Source: Hyphomicrobiaceae bacterium (lineage in GTDB: Bacteria > Pseudomonadota > Alphaproteobacteria > Rhizobiales > HXMU1428-3). Taken from it: DNA of 14,786 bases. Shown piece by piece: positions 5,329-13,373 of the stretch. The DNA is taken from NCBI GenBank assembly GCA_028285025.1, contig JANQQH010000476.1, positions 1-14,786 of the forward strand, in the 5' to 3' direction. The stretch's first letter is position 1; the number at the start of each line of letters is the position of its first letter. The notes below the pieces were generated by a model. That model did no database searches and had not been told where the DNA came from. It was given only the letters and a program-made list of their open reading frames with translations. A program made the translations under genes and the position numbers.

Positions 5329-7236
5329 ATGAGAGACATTCGTATGAGACAGGCCTTTGGTGTTTATTGGGTTGTTTTAGTACTCTTTAGCCTGCCGGCT
5401 TGTGCTATTGCTGGCGAGCGGCGCCACGGGCTTTCCACGTTTGGCGATTTAAAATACCCGGCTGACTTTACTCATTTTGACTATGCCAACCCGGACGCAC
5501 CTAAGGGCGGCAGGCTGTCTATGATTGGTACCGAAGGGCGTATCACCTTTGACAGCTTTAATTATTACATTCGCAAGGGTGACCCAGCGCAAGGGTTGCC
5601 CTATTTGTTTGATAGTTTGATGGTGCGCGCCTTTGATGAGCCAGATGCGCTTTATGGGTTGGTAGCCAAAGAGGCTGAACTGCATGACGATAAAATGGGC
5701 GTGACCTTTTATTTACGCCCAGAGGCCCAGTTTTCTGATGGCACAGCACTGACTGCCAAGGACGTTGTGTTTTCCATTGAAACCATGAAAACCAAAGCCA
5801 GCCCGCTTTATCGGTTAAGTTTGCGTGATGTTGAGGTGGTTGAGGAAATTGACCCGTTAACTGTGCGCTTTCGCTTTAAAGGCAATCAAACCCGGGACTT
5901 GCCCCAGAGGGTGGCTGAAATGCCAATTTTTTCAAAAGCGTATTATAAAACCCTGCCGTTTGAAAAAGGCACGCTTGTTCCCCCTGTTGGTTCTGGGCCT
6001 TATCAAATTGGCGCTTTTAAGCCTGGGCGGTTTGTCACTTATGAGCGCCGGGATGATTATTGGGCCAAGGACTTGGCCGTTAATAAGGGGCGGTATAATT
6101 TTGATGAGTTGCGCTATGAATATTTTAAAGATCGGGCTGCTGAATTTGAGGCTTTAAAGGCTGGTGTGTTTGATCTTAGAGAGGAGTTTACCTCTAAGGA
6201 TTGGGCGACAAAATATGATTTTGATGCGGTGAAAAAGAAGCGTGTTATCCCTGCCACTTTGCCAGATGACCGGCCTGGCGGCACACAAGGATTTTTCATC
6301 AACACGCGTAGGGATAAATTTAAAGATCCACGCGTGCGCCAAGCTCTTGGGCTCACCTTTGATTTTGAATGGACCAATAAAAATTTATTTTATGGGCTTT
6401 ATAAACGTACTGCGGGTTTTTTTGAAAACTCCAACATGAAAGCGGTGGGCCCGCCAAGTGAAGAAGAGTTGGCCTTGCTTGCCCCTTTTAAAGATCAACT
6501 GCCTGCCAGTGTTTTTGAACCTGTTGCATTGCCGCCTAAAAGCAATGGCTCTGGGCAAGACCGGCGTTTATTGATCAAAGCCCGCAAGCTATTAACTGCA
6601 GCTGGTTGGACGATTGTGAAAGAGCCCGTGGAAGATAAAGACTGTGGTTGGTTTTGTAAGGTGATGATTTCCATTGGGTTAAAATCTAAAAAACAGGCCA
6701 ACGTTTTGCGCAACAAGCAAGGTCAGGCATTGGAAATTGAATTTTTAACCTTTAGCCCGACCTTTTCTCGCATCATATTGCCGATGATTAGGAACATGAA
6801 AACCATTGGCATTCAGGCAAGTTTGCGGGTTGTTGATCCGGCTCAATATCAAGAGCGGCTAAAAAGCTTTGATTTTGACATTACCACCCAGCGCTACATT
6901 ATGCGCCTCACCCCGGGGGTGGAATTGTGGAATATGTTTGGCTCGCGCGCCGCTGACGCGCAGGCTAGTTATAATCTGGCAGGTATTAAAAATCCGGTTG
7001 TTGATCGCTTGATTGAAAAGGTAATCGGCGCCCAATCGCGCCAAGAGCTGATCACTGCTTGCCGCGCGCTTGACCGCGTTTTGCGGGCTAATTTTTATTG
7101 GGTGCCACATTGGTATAAGGCCTCTCATAATGTGGCGTACTGGAATAAGTTTGGTAAGCCTCAGGTTAAGCCTAAATATGATCGGGGGATCATTGAATAC
7201 TGGTGGTATGATCATGAAAAGGCTTCGAAACTGTAG
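5329..7236 (+). CDS. Peptide ABC transporter periplasmic binding protein, YejA family (paralog 2)
   Basis: A second YejA-type SBP_bac_5 protein, 45 bases after the first and collinear with it over nearly all its length, with many scattered differences. The frame opens at ATG 5299, but that site has no ribosome site. ATG 5329 has AGG 6 bases upstream and ATG 5344 has GAGAG; both give a normal signal peptide (core YWVVLVLFSLP, possible cleavage AIA|GERR), so 5329 is chosen tentatively (635 residues). Family blocks: HFDYANPDAPKGG, TFDSFNYY, FSDGTALTAKDVVFS, GSGPYQIG, NTRRDKFKDPRVRQAL, WWYDHEKA. The Cys block with CGWFC (C439, C443) matches paralog 1; the CHVC motif of paralog 1 is absent. Two binding proteins for one permease pair suggest two ligand ranges; this arrangement occurs in Rhizobiales. 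Its stop codon directly touches the next start. Confidence 0.9.
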   Translation: MRDIRMRQAFGVYWVVLVLFSLPACAIAGERRHGLSTFGDLKYPADFTHFDYANPDAPKGGRLSMIGTEGRITFDSFNYYIRKGDPAQGLPYLFDSLMVRAFDEPDALYGLVAKEAELHDDKMGVTFYLRPEAQFSDGTALTAKDVVFSIETMKTKASPLYRLSLRDVEVVEEIDPLTVRFRFKGNQTRDLPQRVAEMPIFSKAYYKTLPFEKGTLVPPVGSGPYQIGAFKPGRFVTYERRDDYWAKDLAVNKGRYNFDELRYEYFKDRAAEFEALKAGVFDLREEFTSKDWATKYDFDAVKKKRVIPATLPDDRPGGTQGFFINTRRDKFKDPRVRQALGLTFDFEWTNKNLFYGLYKRTAGFFENSNMKAVGPPSEEELALLAPFKDQLPASVFEPVALPPKSNGSGQDRRLLIKARKLLTAAGWTIVKEPVEDKDCGWFCKVMISIGLKSKKQANVLRNKQGQALEIEFLTFSPTFSRIILPMIRNMKTIGIQASLRVVDPAQYQERLKSFDFDITTQRYIMRLTPGVELWNMFGSRAADAQASYNLAGIKNPVVDRLIEKVIGAQSRQELITACRALDRVLRANFYWVPHWYKASHNVAYWNKFGKPQVKPKYDRGIIEYWWYDHEKASKL

Positions 7237-7611
7237 ATGAAAATTCAAAGCCCTATTCCTGTTTTTCGCAGTTTTGACGAACAAACAGCCAAGACATTTT
7301 ATGTTGCGTTTCTTGGTTTTAAAGTTGATTGGGAACATCGATTTGAGGCTGATTTTCCACTTTATATGCAGGTTAGCCGCGATGATTTGATTTTACACCT
7401 GTCTGAACATCATGGAGATACAACGCCGGGCTCTTCTTTGCGGGTTGAAGTTTCAGATATTGATGCTTATAGGGAAGAATTAGCTGGGAAAGTATACAAA
7501 TATGCCAATCCAGACATTGAAAACCAACCTTGGGGAACCAGAGACATGATGGTAACCGACCCTTTTGGCAATAAACTGATTTTTTACTCTGATTTGGAAC
7601 AAAACACTTAA
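7237..7611 (+). CDS. Glyoxalase/bleomycin-resistance-fold (VOC superfamily) protein
   Basis: Seen: 124 residues in one VOC-type domain of two beta-alpha-beta-beta-beta modules: IPVFRSFDEQTAKTFYVAFLGF (module 1, helix then GFKVDWEH), LILHLSEHHG, then LRVEVSDIDAYREEL (module 2) and the terminal DPFGNKLIFY typical of the superfamily. It resembles the BLMA-like group, whose best-known members bind and sequester bleomycin-type glycopeptides as dimers; other relatives are of unknown function, and metal-enzyme activity cannot be claimed from sequence. No signal peptide, so cytoplasmic. The ATG lies immediately after the yejA2 stop (TAG then ATG, no gap), with no own ribosome site visible apart from purines in the end of yejA2, so translation is probably coupled. 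Its place between the binding-protein and permease genes suggests a role with the imported peptides; that is inference. Confidence 0.85.
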   Translation: MKIQSPIPVFRSFDEQTAKTFYVAFLGFKVDWEHRFEADFPLYMQVSRDDLILHLSEHHGDTTPGSSLRVEVSDIDAYREELAGKVYKYANPDIENQPWGTRDMMVTDPFGNKLIFYSDLEQNT

Positions 7612-7706
7612 TATTACACTGCTAAAGCCTTTGGCTGTTGGGCAAATGCGTGTTAAAGCCCTTAGTAGATAGAAATTGATAAATTCTTTAGGAGCTTATC
7701 CTTTTT
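7612..7706 (+). promoter_or_regulatory. 95-base leader before yejB with SD at unusual distance
   Basis: This is the widest gap inside the operon apart from the pdxH leader question. AGGAG (7690-7694) is 12 bases from the yejB ATG, longer than optimal, and its AGGA can pair with TCCT at 7699-7702 across 5 bases. Upstream, AGCC/GGCT (7626-7636) and GGGC/GCCC (7640-7661) form short weak stems. There is no T-run terminator. Confidence 0.3.
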
Positions 7707-8825
7707 ATGACCGCCTATATTATCAGACGGCTTTTGCTCATTTTTCCCACTTTGCTTGGGATTATGGCTGTTACTTTTGTTATTATTCAATTTGCCCCGG
7801 GGGGGCCGGTTGAACAGGTGATTGCTCAACTCACTGGCACTGATGTTGACCCATCGAGCCGTGTGGGTGGGGGGCAAAGCGGGGATTTTGGCAATACCAA
7901 TCCTGGCGCGAATATGGGGGTTGATGCCTCTCAAGTCACCTCAAAATATCGCGGGGCGCAAGGGTTAGACCCGGAGCTTATAGAAGAAATTGAAAAACAA
8001 TTTGGTTTTGACAAGCCGCCGCTTGAGCGTTTTTTGTTGATGATATGGAACTATCTGCGGTTTGATTTTGGCGATAGTTATTTTAAAGACCGACCAGTTA
8101 TTGATCTCATCTTGGAAACCATACCTGTCTCGCTGTCTTTAGGGCTGTGGGTAACATTGCTGTCTTATGGCATTTCTATTCCGCTTGGCATTCGCAAGGC
8201 GGTGAGCGATGGCTCACGTTTTGATTTGTGGACCAGTGCGGTGATTATTGTTGGTTATGCGATCCCTGGGTTTTTGCTGGGCGTGTTGTTAATTGTGTTG
8301 TTTGCTAGTGATAACTTTTTAAATATCTTTCCGTTACGCGGCCTTGTCTCCAGCAATTTTGAAGAGCTGTCTTGGTGGGAGAAAATTCTGGATTATTTTT
8401 GGCACCTGACCTTGCCGATTATTGCCATGGCCGTTTCGGCTTTTGCCACTATGACCTTTTTGACCAAGAACTCGTTTTTGGATGAGATTAAAAAACAATA
8501 TGTCATCACCGCGCGCGCCAAAGGCGTTTCTGAAAGTGCGGTTCTTTATGGCCATGTGTTTCGTAACGCGATGTTGATTATTATTGCTGGCTTTCCAGCG
8601 GCGATATTGAGCGTATTTTTCACCGGCTCGATTTTGATTGAAACTTTGTTTTCAATCGAAGGGCTTGGGCTTTTGTCTTTTGATGCGATTTTTAAACGAG
8701 ATTATCCGATTGTGTTTGCCACGCTTTATATTTTTTCGTTGATGGGCATGATTGTTAATCTGATTTCAGATATCACCTATTCCATTGTTGATCCGCGGAT
8801 TGACTTTGAAAGCCGGGAGGTCTGA
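7707..8825 (+). CDS. yejB: Peptide ABC transporter permease YejB
   Basis: One half of the transmembrane channel for peptides delivered by the YejA proteins, in the inner membrane. Seen: 372 residues, close to E. coli YejB. The N-terminus [20 protein letters not shown] is typical of DppB/OppB-type permeases, with TM1 at about 8-28. A periplasmic stretch (about 32-105) includes a low-complexity Gly/Asn/Ser-rich part (52-72). The BPD_transp_1 core follows with TMs near 139-160, 176-199, 233-252, 287-312 and 336-357. The EAA coupling loop that contacts the ATPase is [20 protein letters not shown] (265-284) followed by FRNA. C-terminal VDPRID is typical. ATG start with AGGAG 12 bases upstream. The gene is followed by yejE after 3 bases. 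Confidence 0.95.
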   Translation: MTAYIIRRLLLIFPTLLGIMAVTFVIIQFAPGGPVEQVIAQLTGTDVDPSSRVGGGQSGDFGNTNPGANMGVDASQVTSKYRGAQGLDPELIEEIEKQFGFDKPPLERFLLMIWNYLRFDFGDSYFKDRPVIDLILETIPVSLSLGLWVTLLSYGISIPLGIRKAVSDGSRFDLWTSAVIIVGYAIPGFLLGVLLIVLFASDNFLNIFPLRGLVSSNFEELSWWEKILDYFWHLTLPIIAMAVSAFATMTFLTKNSFLDEIKKQYVITARAKGVSESAVLYGHVFRNAMLIIIAGFPAAILSVFFTGSILIETLFSIEGLGLLSFDAIFKRDYPIVFATLYIFSLMGMIVNLISDITYSIVDPRIDFESREV

Positions 8826-8828
8826 TCA

Positions 8829-10079
8829 ATGGAAGCCAAGATGCCCTCCTCACCGATTAAATCTGTTTTAGGTTATATCTGGGCCCCGTTTGCTTGGATT
8901 TTCAGAAAGATCTTTTTTTGGCGTGGGGACCTTAGCCCGATTAATGAGCGCCGCTTGGCAAATTTTAGAGCCAATAAGCGCGGGCTTTGGAGCTTGGTGG
9001 TTTTTGCCATTTTGTTTTTCCTTACCCTGTTTGCTGAATTGATTGCCAACAACAAACCTTTGGTGGTGCAATATCAAGGGTCTTATTATTTCCCCGTTTT
9101 TAAATTTTACCCTGAGACCACTTTTGGTGGTGAGTTTGAAACGCAGGCTGTTTATCGCCGCCACGATGTGGCGTGCCTTATTCGCACGGGCGGTAATGAG
9201 GCATGTTATGACGACCCCAATGTTGCGCTTGACGAGGGCCAACGGGCTGGCTGGATGTTATGGCCGCTTATTCGTTATTCTTATTCAACGGTGAATGATT
9301 ATATACCGACCGCTGCGCCTTCTGCCCCCTGGTGGACGTTTGATCGGGCTGAGCTTTGCAAGCCTTATGAAAAAGGGATTGATGATATTAACTGTACGCT
9401 GGGTAATTTTCACTGGCTTGGCACGGACGATCATGGGCGCGATGTGTTGGCCCGGGTGTTTTATGGCTTTCGTATCTCAGTGTTGTTTGGGCTTATCTTA
9501 ACGCTCATCTCTTCTGTTGTTGGCATTGCCGCTGGCGGCGTGCAGGGGTATTTTGGTGGTTGGGTGGATTTGTTTTTCCAACGGTTTATTGAGCTTTGGA
9601 CTTCTATTCCGCAATTGTTTGTTTTGTTGATTGTTTCCGCTACGCTTATTCCTGGGTTTTGGACCTTGTTGGGGATTATGTTGATCTTTAGCTGGGTATC
9701 TTTGGTGGGTGTGGTCAGGGCTGAGTTTTTACGCGCACGCAATTTTGAATATGTAAAGGCGGCCCGCTCTTTGGGGCTTGGCGATGTGAAGATTATGTAC
9801 CGTCATGTGTTGCCTAATGCGATGGTGGCCACCATTACCATGCTGCCTTTCCTTGTCTCTGGGGCTGTGACCACCCTTACCTCTTTGGATTTTCTTGGCC
9901 TTGGCTTACCGCCTGGCTCGCCCTCGCTTGGTGAACTTGTGAAACAAGGCAAGGAAAATATTGAGGCGCCTTGGCTGGCGCTCACGGCCTTTATTGTGAT
10001 TTCGCTCATGCTTAGCCTGTTGATATTCATTGGTGAGGCGGTGCGAGACGCCTTTGACCCACGCAAGACGTTTAAGTGA
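8829..10079 (+). CDS. yejE: Peptide ABC transporter permease YejE (extended periplasmic loop)
   Basis: Partner permease of YejB, DppC/OppC-like. Seen: 416 residues, against about 340 in E. coli. TM1 at about 52-73 is preceded by the usual SPINERRLANFRANKRGLWS segment. A long periplasmic loop (about 74-210) contains EFETQAVYR, then a Cys-bearing stretch (C116, C127), WMLWPLIRYSYSTVN (142-156), a second Cys pair (C177, C189), and HWLGTDDHGRDVLARVFYG (195-213), the family hallmark. The BPD_transp_1 core has its EAA loop at about 308-331 (YVKAARSLGLGDVKIMYRHVLPNA), and the end reads VRDAFDPRK. Extra length lies almost wholly in the loop that faces the binding proteins. GGGAGG (8815-8820) 8 bases before the ATG is a strong ribosome site inside the end of yejB, so the two are tightly coupled. 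Confidence 0.95.
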   Translation: MEAKMPSSPIKSVLGYIWAPFAWIFRKIFFWRGDLSPINERRLANFRANKRGLWSLVVFAILFFLTLFAELIANNKPLVVQYQGSYYFPVFKFYPETTFGGEFETQAVYRRHDVACLIRTGGNEACYDDPNVALDEGQRAGWMLWPLIRYSYSTVNDYIPTAAPSAPWWTFDRAELCKPYEKGIDDINCTLGNFHWLGTDDHGRDVLARVFYGFRISVLFGLILTLISSVVGIAAGGVQGYFGGWVDLFFQRFIELWTSIPQLFVLLIVSATLIPGFWTLLGIMLIFSWVSLVGVVRAEFLRARNFEYVKAARSLGLGDVKIMYRHVLPNAMVATITMLPFLVSGAVTTLTSLDFLGLGLPPGSPSLGELVKQGKENIEAPWLALTAFIVISLMLSLLIFIGEAVRDAFDPRKTFK

Positions 10080-10091
10080 GGCGTTTGAATT

Positions 10092-11738
10092 ATGACCCAA
10101 GATGAAAGCCTAATTGGTGTTGAAAATCTTTCAGTTGCTTTTGCCTCTGGCGGCAACGTTGAAACTGTTGTGCATGGCATCAACTTTAACATTAAGCGCG
10201 GGGAAACTGTGGCGCTTGTGGGCGAGAGTGGCTCTGGCAAGACGGTTTCTGCTTTGTCTATTTTAGGGCTTTTGCCAGGGTCGGCTTCTCACCCTTCAGG
10301 CAAGATCTTTTATCAGGGGCCCGATAAAAAGCGCTATGACATGCTCACCCTTTCTGAAGATGAACTGCGCCAGTTTCGCGGTGATCATATCTCGATGATT
10401 TTTCAAGAGCCGATGACCTCGCTTAATCCGCTTCATTCGATTGAAAAGCAAGTGGGCGAGGTTTTGCGTGTGCACCGCGGCATGGATGGGGAACCGTTAC
10501 AAGCCCGCGTGATCGAGTTATTGGAAAAAGTGGGCATTGCCAATGCCAGGGATCGTTTAAAAGCCTATCCGCATGAACTTTCTGGTGGCCAGCGCCAGCG
10601 GGTGATGATTGCTATGGCTTTAGCGTGTGAACCGGATCTTTTGATTGCCGATGAGCCAACGACTGCGCTTGATGTGACCATTCAAGCACAAATTTTAGAA
10701 TTGCTGAATGAGCTGAAACGCGAATTCAATATGGCGCTTTTGCTTATCACCCATGATCTTGGCATTGTGCGCAAAATGGCGGACGAGATTTGTGTTATGA
10801 ATCAGGGAAACATTGTTGAGCAAGGGGATGCCAAAGCGATCTTTGACAACCCTCAAGATGATTACACCAAACATCTGTTGTCTGCCGAGCCTAAAGGAGA
10901 CCCGCCGGTTCAAGATTTGTCTGCACCGATTATTATGGAAACTGACAATTTAAAAGTGTGGTTTCCGATTAAAGCGGGGGTACTACGGCGCACGGTGGAT
11001 TATGTCAAGGCGGTTGATGGTATTTCTTTGCAAGTGCGTGAAGGGCAGACAGTGGGTGTGGTTGGCGAGAGTGGTTCGGGCAAAACAACGCTTGGGCTGG
11101 CTTTGATCCGCCTGATTTCTTCTGACGGACCAATTGTGTATTTGGGGCAAAATATTGAAGATTTAAATTCAAAAGACATGCGCCCCTTGCGACGCGATTT
11201 GCAAATTGTTTTCCAAGATCCTTATGGCTCGCTGAGCCCGCGCATGTGTATTGGTGAGATTATTGGCGAAGGGTTGGAGATCCAGCAACCAGAATTAACT
11301 TATGAAGAACGCCGCCAACGGGTGTCTGACGCGCTTGAAGAGGTTGGACTGGATCCAGCTAGCCAAGATCGCTACCCGCATGAATTTTCTGGTGGTCAGC
11401 GCCAGCGCATTGCGATTGCCAGAGCCATGGTTTTAGAGCCTAAATTTATCATGCTGGATGAACCGACCAGTGCGCTTGATATGTCTGTGCAAGCGCAGAT
11501 TGTTGATTTGCTGCGCGACCTGCAAGCGAAAAGAAAGTTGGCGTTTTTGTTTATCTCTCATGATTTGAAAGTGGTGCGTGCGCTTTCTAACCATGTGATT
11601 GTGATACAAAATGGCAAGGTGGTGGAAGAAGGGGCTGGCACGCAGATCTTTGAAGCGCCGCAAACAGAGTATACCAAAGCGCTGCTCGCCTCTGCGTTTG
11701 ATTTAGAAGTGCGTCATGGTGCGGCTATTTCTGAATGA
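10092..11738 (+). CDS. yejF: Peptide ABC transporter ATP-binding protein YejF (two ATPase domains)
   Basis: Cytoplasmic ATPase that powers YejBE; one chain carries both nucleotide-binding domains. Seen: 548 residues. Domain 1 has Walker A GESGSGKT (44-51), Q-loop FQEP (104-107), signature LSGGQ (163-167), Walker B LLIADEP (183-189) and switch His221. Domain 2 has Walker A GESGSGKT (325-332), Q-loop FQDP (374-377), signature FSGGQ (432-436), Walker B FIMLDEP (452-458) and His490. An oligopeptide-type C-terminal extension follows each domain ([11 protein letters not shown] and [11 protein letters not shown]). All key residues are intact in both halves, so two active ATP sites are expected. ATG 10092 follows yejE by 12 bases, with GAGG overlapping the yejE stop region as ribosome site. 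Its stop overlaps a possible downstream ATG by 4 bases (ATGA, 11735-11738). Confidence 0.96.
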   Translation: MTQDESLIGVENLSVAFASGGNVETVVHGINFNIKRGETVALVGESGSGKTVSALSILGLLPGSASHPSGKIFYQGPDKKRYDMLTLSEDELRQFRGDHISMIFQEPMTSLNPLHSIEKQVGEVLRVHRGMDGEPLQARVIELLEKVGIANARDRLKAYPHELSGGQRQRVMIAMALACEPDLLIADEPTTALDVTIQAQILELLNELKREFNMALLLITHDLGIVRKMADEICVMNQGNIVEQGDAKAIFDNPQDDYTKHLLSAEPKGDPPVQDLSAPIIMETDNLKVWFPIKAGVLRRTVDYVKAVDGISLQVREGQTVGVVGESGSGKTTLGLALIRLISSDGPIVYLGQNIEDLNSKDMRPLRRDLQIVFQDPYGSLSPRMCIGEIIGEGLEIQQPELTYEERRQRVSDALEEVGLDPASQDRYPHEFSGGQRQRIAIARAMVLEPKFIMLDEPTSALDMSVQAQIVDLLRDLQAKRKLAFLFISHDLKVVRALSNHVIVIQNGKVVEEGAGTQIFEAPQTEYTKALLASAFDLEVRHGAAISE

Positions 11739-11754
11739 TTAATTACAAGGAACT

Positions 11755-11796
11755 TAGCCCGTGCCTTAATTTCCGTGTTGAGGCACTCTCTAGGCT
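11755..11796 (+). promoter_or_regulatory. Hairpin in the pdxH leader
   Basis: GTGCCT (11761-11766) pairs with AGGCAC (11781-11786), and AGCC (11756-11759) with GGCT (11793-11796) outside it. The stem ends 10 bases before the preferred pdxH start and has no T-run, so it is not a terminator. It could affect translation or processing of the yejF-pdxH junction; function unknown. Confidence 0.35.
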
Positions 11797-11806
11797 CGAT
11801 AAAAAA

Positions 11807-12439
11807 ATGAATGATAAAACCTATGATCAGACACAATCTGATCCTGATTTTTTAAATGAACAGGAACCGTTTGACTTGTTTCAAAAATGGTTGAAACGGG
11901 CAGAAGAAACTGAGCCCAATGACCCCAATGCTATGTCGCTGGCAACGGTTGATGAGGATGGGTTGCCGAATGTGCGCATGGTGTTGTTGAAAGGCTTTGA
12001 TGCCCAAGGGTTTGTTTTTTACACCAATCTGGAAAGTGCTAAGGGCCAAGAATTACTCGCCAATCCTAAAGCGGCGTTGTGTTTCCATTGGAAAAGTTTG
12101 CGCCGTCAAATTCGCGTGCGTGGGCCTTTGACCCAAGTGAGTGCAGCCGAAGCAGATGAGTATTATCATTCGCGCCCGCGCGGCAGCCAAATTGGCGCCT
12201 GGGCATCGAAACAATCGCGCCCGCTTAAGGGACGGTTTGCGCTGGAGGCAAGCGTGGCAAAATTAGGGGTCAAATATGGGGTGGGCACCATTCCGCGGCC
12301 TGAGCACTGGTCTGGTTTTCGTCTGGCGCCGTTAGAAATTGAGTTTTGGCATGACAGGCCATTTCGGTTGCATGACAGGTTGCAATTTAAGCGTGATCAA
12401 TTAGATCTGCCTTTTGAGCGGGCCCAACTTTACCCATAA
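11807..12439 (+). CDS. pdxH: Pyridoxine/pyridoxamine 5'-phosphate oxidase
   Basis: FMN-dependent oxidation of pyridoxine or pyridoxamine 5'-phosphate to the cofactor pyridoxal 5'-phosphate; cytoplasmic. Seen, using ATG 11807: 210 residues, the normal length. The PNPOx split-barrel contains [13 protein letters not shown] (37-49), RMVLLKGFD (57-65, FMN phosphate contacts), FVFYTN (69-74), [13 protein letters not shown] (122-134), [10 protein letters not shown] (164-173) and the substrate-binding RLHDR (187-191). The frame is open further upstream to ATG 11735, which overlaps the yejF stop (ATGA) and would add 24 residues unlike the family; 11807 fits family length better, though its ribosome site is weak (AGG 12 bases upstream). 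The C-terminus [10 protein letters not shown] departs from the common RLAP ending. Last gene of the yej transcription unit, apparently a passenger; PLP supply has no evident link to peptide import. Confidence 0.93.
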   Translation: MNDKTYDQTQSDPDFLNEQEPFDLFQKWLKRAEETEPNDPNAMSLATVDEDGLPNVRMVLLKGFDAQGFVFYTNLESAKGQELLANPKAALCFHWKSLRRQIRVRGPLTQVSAAEADEYYHSRPRGSQIGAWASKQSRPLKGRFALEASVAKLGVKYGVGTIPRPEHWSGFRLAPLEIEFWHDRPFRLHDRLQFKRDQLDLPFERAQLYP

Positions 12440-12548
12440 TTTTTCAAAAGTTATGTGATTTAAGCTTAGAGATCTATGGTGCAACTTGTATGGTTACTAT
12501 AATCTCTTATAAAATTTTTTTGAGTTTTACTTTTAAGTTGTTTTTATC

Positions 12549-13331
12549 ATGATAAATCGGCAGACTTTTCGACAATCCAGGCTTGCGGACTGGGGCTTTC
12601 GGTTAAGCGTTGTTAGCGCTCATATTGTTGTTTTTACTGTTATTTTTCACCGTTTTGCCGGGCAGTCTACGGCTGTTGCGCTTAATTTGCTGCAAATTGG
12701 GTTTGTGGGGGCTTTTGTTGCCCTTATCATTTCGCTAATCGGTGCTGTGCAAATTTGGAATAAGTTGTTAAGCGGTTTTGGCAAGGCGGTTTTTGGGGTG
12801 TTCTTAAGTTTGCTGGTGTTGGCCTGGCCGCTTTCGCAGTTGCCGCGCTATTTAATCTCTCCGCCTATTTATGATGTTTCCACAGATCTAACCTCTCCGC
12901 CGCCTTTTCAAATGCTGTTGTCTAACCGTGAATTTGGTAGCAATGCAACCGATTTTGTTGAGCAAGCAACTTTTGCAGAAGATGTGCGCCCTTTGCGCAT
13001 TAAGAAATCTGGACAAGATGCTTATGATTTGGTGCGCCAATTGGTGTTGAAACGAAAATGGGAATTGGTTGGTGTAAAGCCCTTAGGTAAAAATAATAAA
13101 GTGGGATACATTGAGGCGGTTGACTATTCTTATATTTTGGCTGTTCCGGATGATATTGTACTGCGCATCACAGCTAAGGGAAAGGAAACCATCTTGGATA
13201 TGCGCTCAGCTTCTCGGTATGGCTCTTTTGATTTGGGGCGAAATCAAAAACGTATTCAGGATTTTTTTAACGACTTAATCTCTCAAAATACTGATATTGA
13301 TTTGGTGGCAAAAAAGAAAAGCAGCCCGTAA
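12549..13331 (+). CDS. DUF1499 domain membrane protein
   Basis: Function unknown. Seen: 260 residues. Three hydrophobic helices lie at about 18-37, 44-68 and 79-97, followed by a DUF1499 domain with IYDVSTDLTSPPPF (107-120), the spaced core AYDLVRQLVLKRKWELVG (158-175), GYIEAVDYSYILAVPDDIVLRI (186-207) and the well-conserved DMRSASRYGSFDLGRN (217-232). The C-terminus is lysine-rich. The domain after the third helix probably faces the periplasm, but topology is not fixed by what I can see. ATG 12549 has no clear Shine-Dalgarno sequence. A TATAAT at 12498-12503 could be a -10, without a good -35. It lies 109 bases after pdxH in the same direction and may be read through from the operon, as I saw no strong terminator between them. 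Confidence 0.88.
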   Translation: MINRQTFRQSRLADWGFRLSVVSAHIVVFTVIFHRFAGQSTAVALNLLQIGFVGAFVALIISLIGAVQIWNKLLSGFGKAVFGVFLSLLVLAWPLSQLPRYLISPPIYDVSTDLTSPPPFQMLLSNREFGSNATDFVEQATFAEDVRPLRIKKSGQDAYDLVRQLVLKRKWELVGVKPLGKNNKVGYIEAVDYSYILAVPDDIVLRITAKGKETILDMRSASRYGSFDLGRNQKRIQDFFNDLISQNTDIDLVAKKKSSP

Positions 13332-13332
13332 T

Positions 13333-13361
13333 AAACAAAGCATCAATGGGATCGCTTGTTT
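13333..13361. terminator. Weak terminator-like hairpin between convergent genes
   Basis: AAACAA (13333-13338) pairs with TTGTTT (13356-13361), with an inner GC/GC pair (13340-13341 with 13354-13355), a one-base bulge and a 12-base loop. TTGTTTGTTTG continues on the plus strand. It sits in the 42-base gap between the convergent DUF1499 and hydrolase genes. The stem is AT-rich, so strength is doubtful. Confidence 0.3.
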
Positions 13362-13373
13362 GTTTGCCAAGCT

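Noticed and set aside
10139..10151. TTTTGCCTCTGGC inside yejF, matching the core of the intergenic repeat
   Set aside because: The match is short, lies in conserved coding sequence (ASGG of YejF), and does not continue into the rest of the repeat, so it is best seen as chance.
12435..12455. CATAA/TTATG pairing at the pdxH stop as a terminator
   Set aside because: The stem is only five A-T-rich pairs and is followed by TGATTTAAGC and not by a T-run.
12498..12503. TATAAT before the DUF1499 gene as a promoter
   Set aside because: The expected -35 position reads TATGGT or similar, and there is no extended -10, so it is mentioned only in the gene entry.
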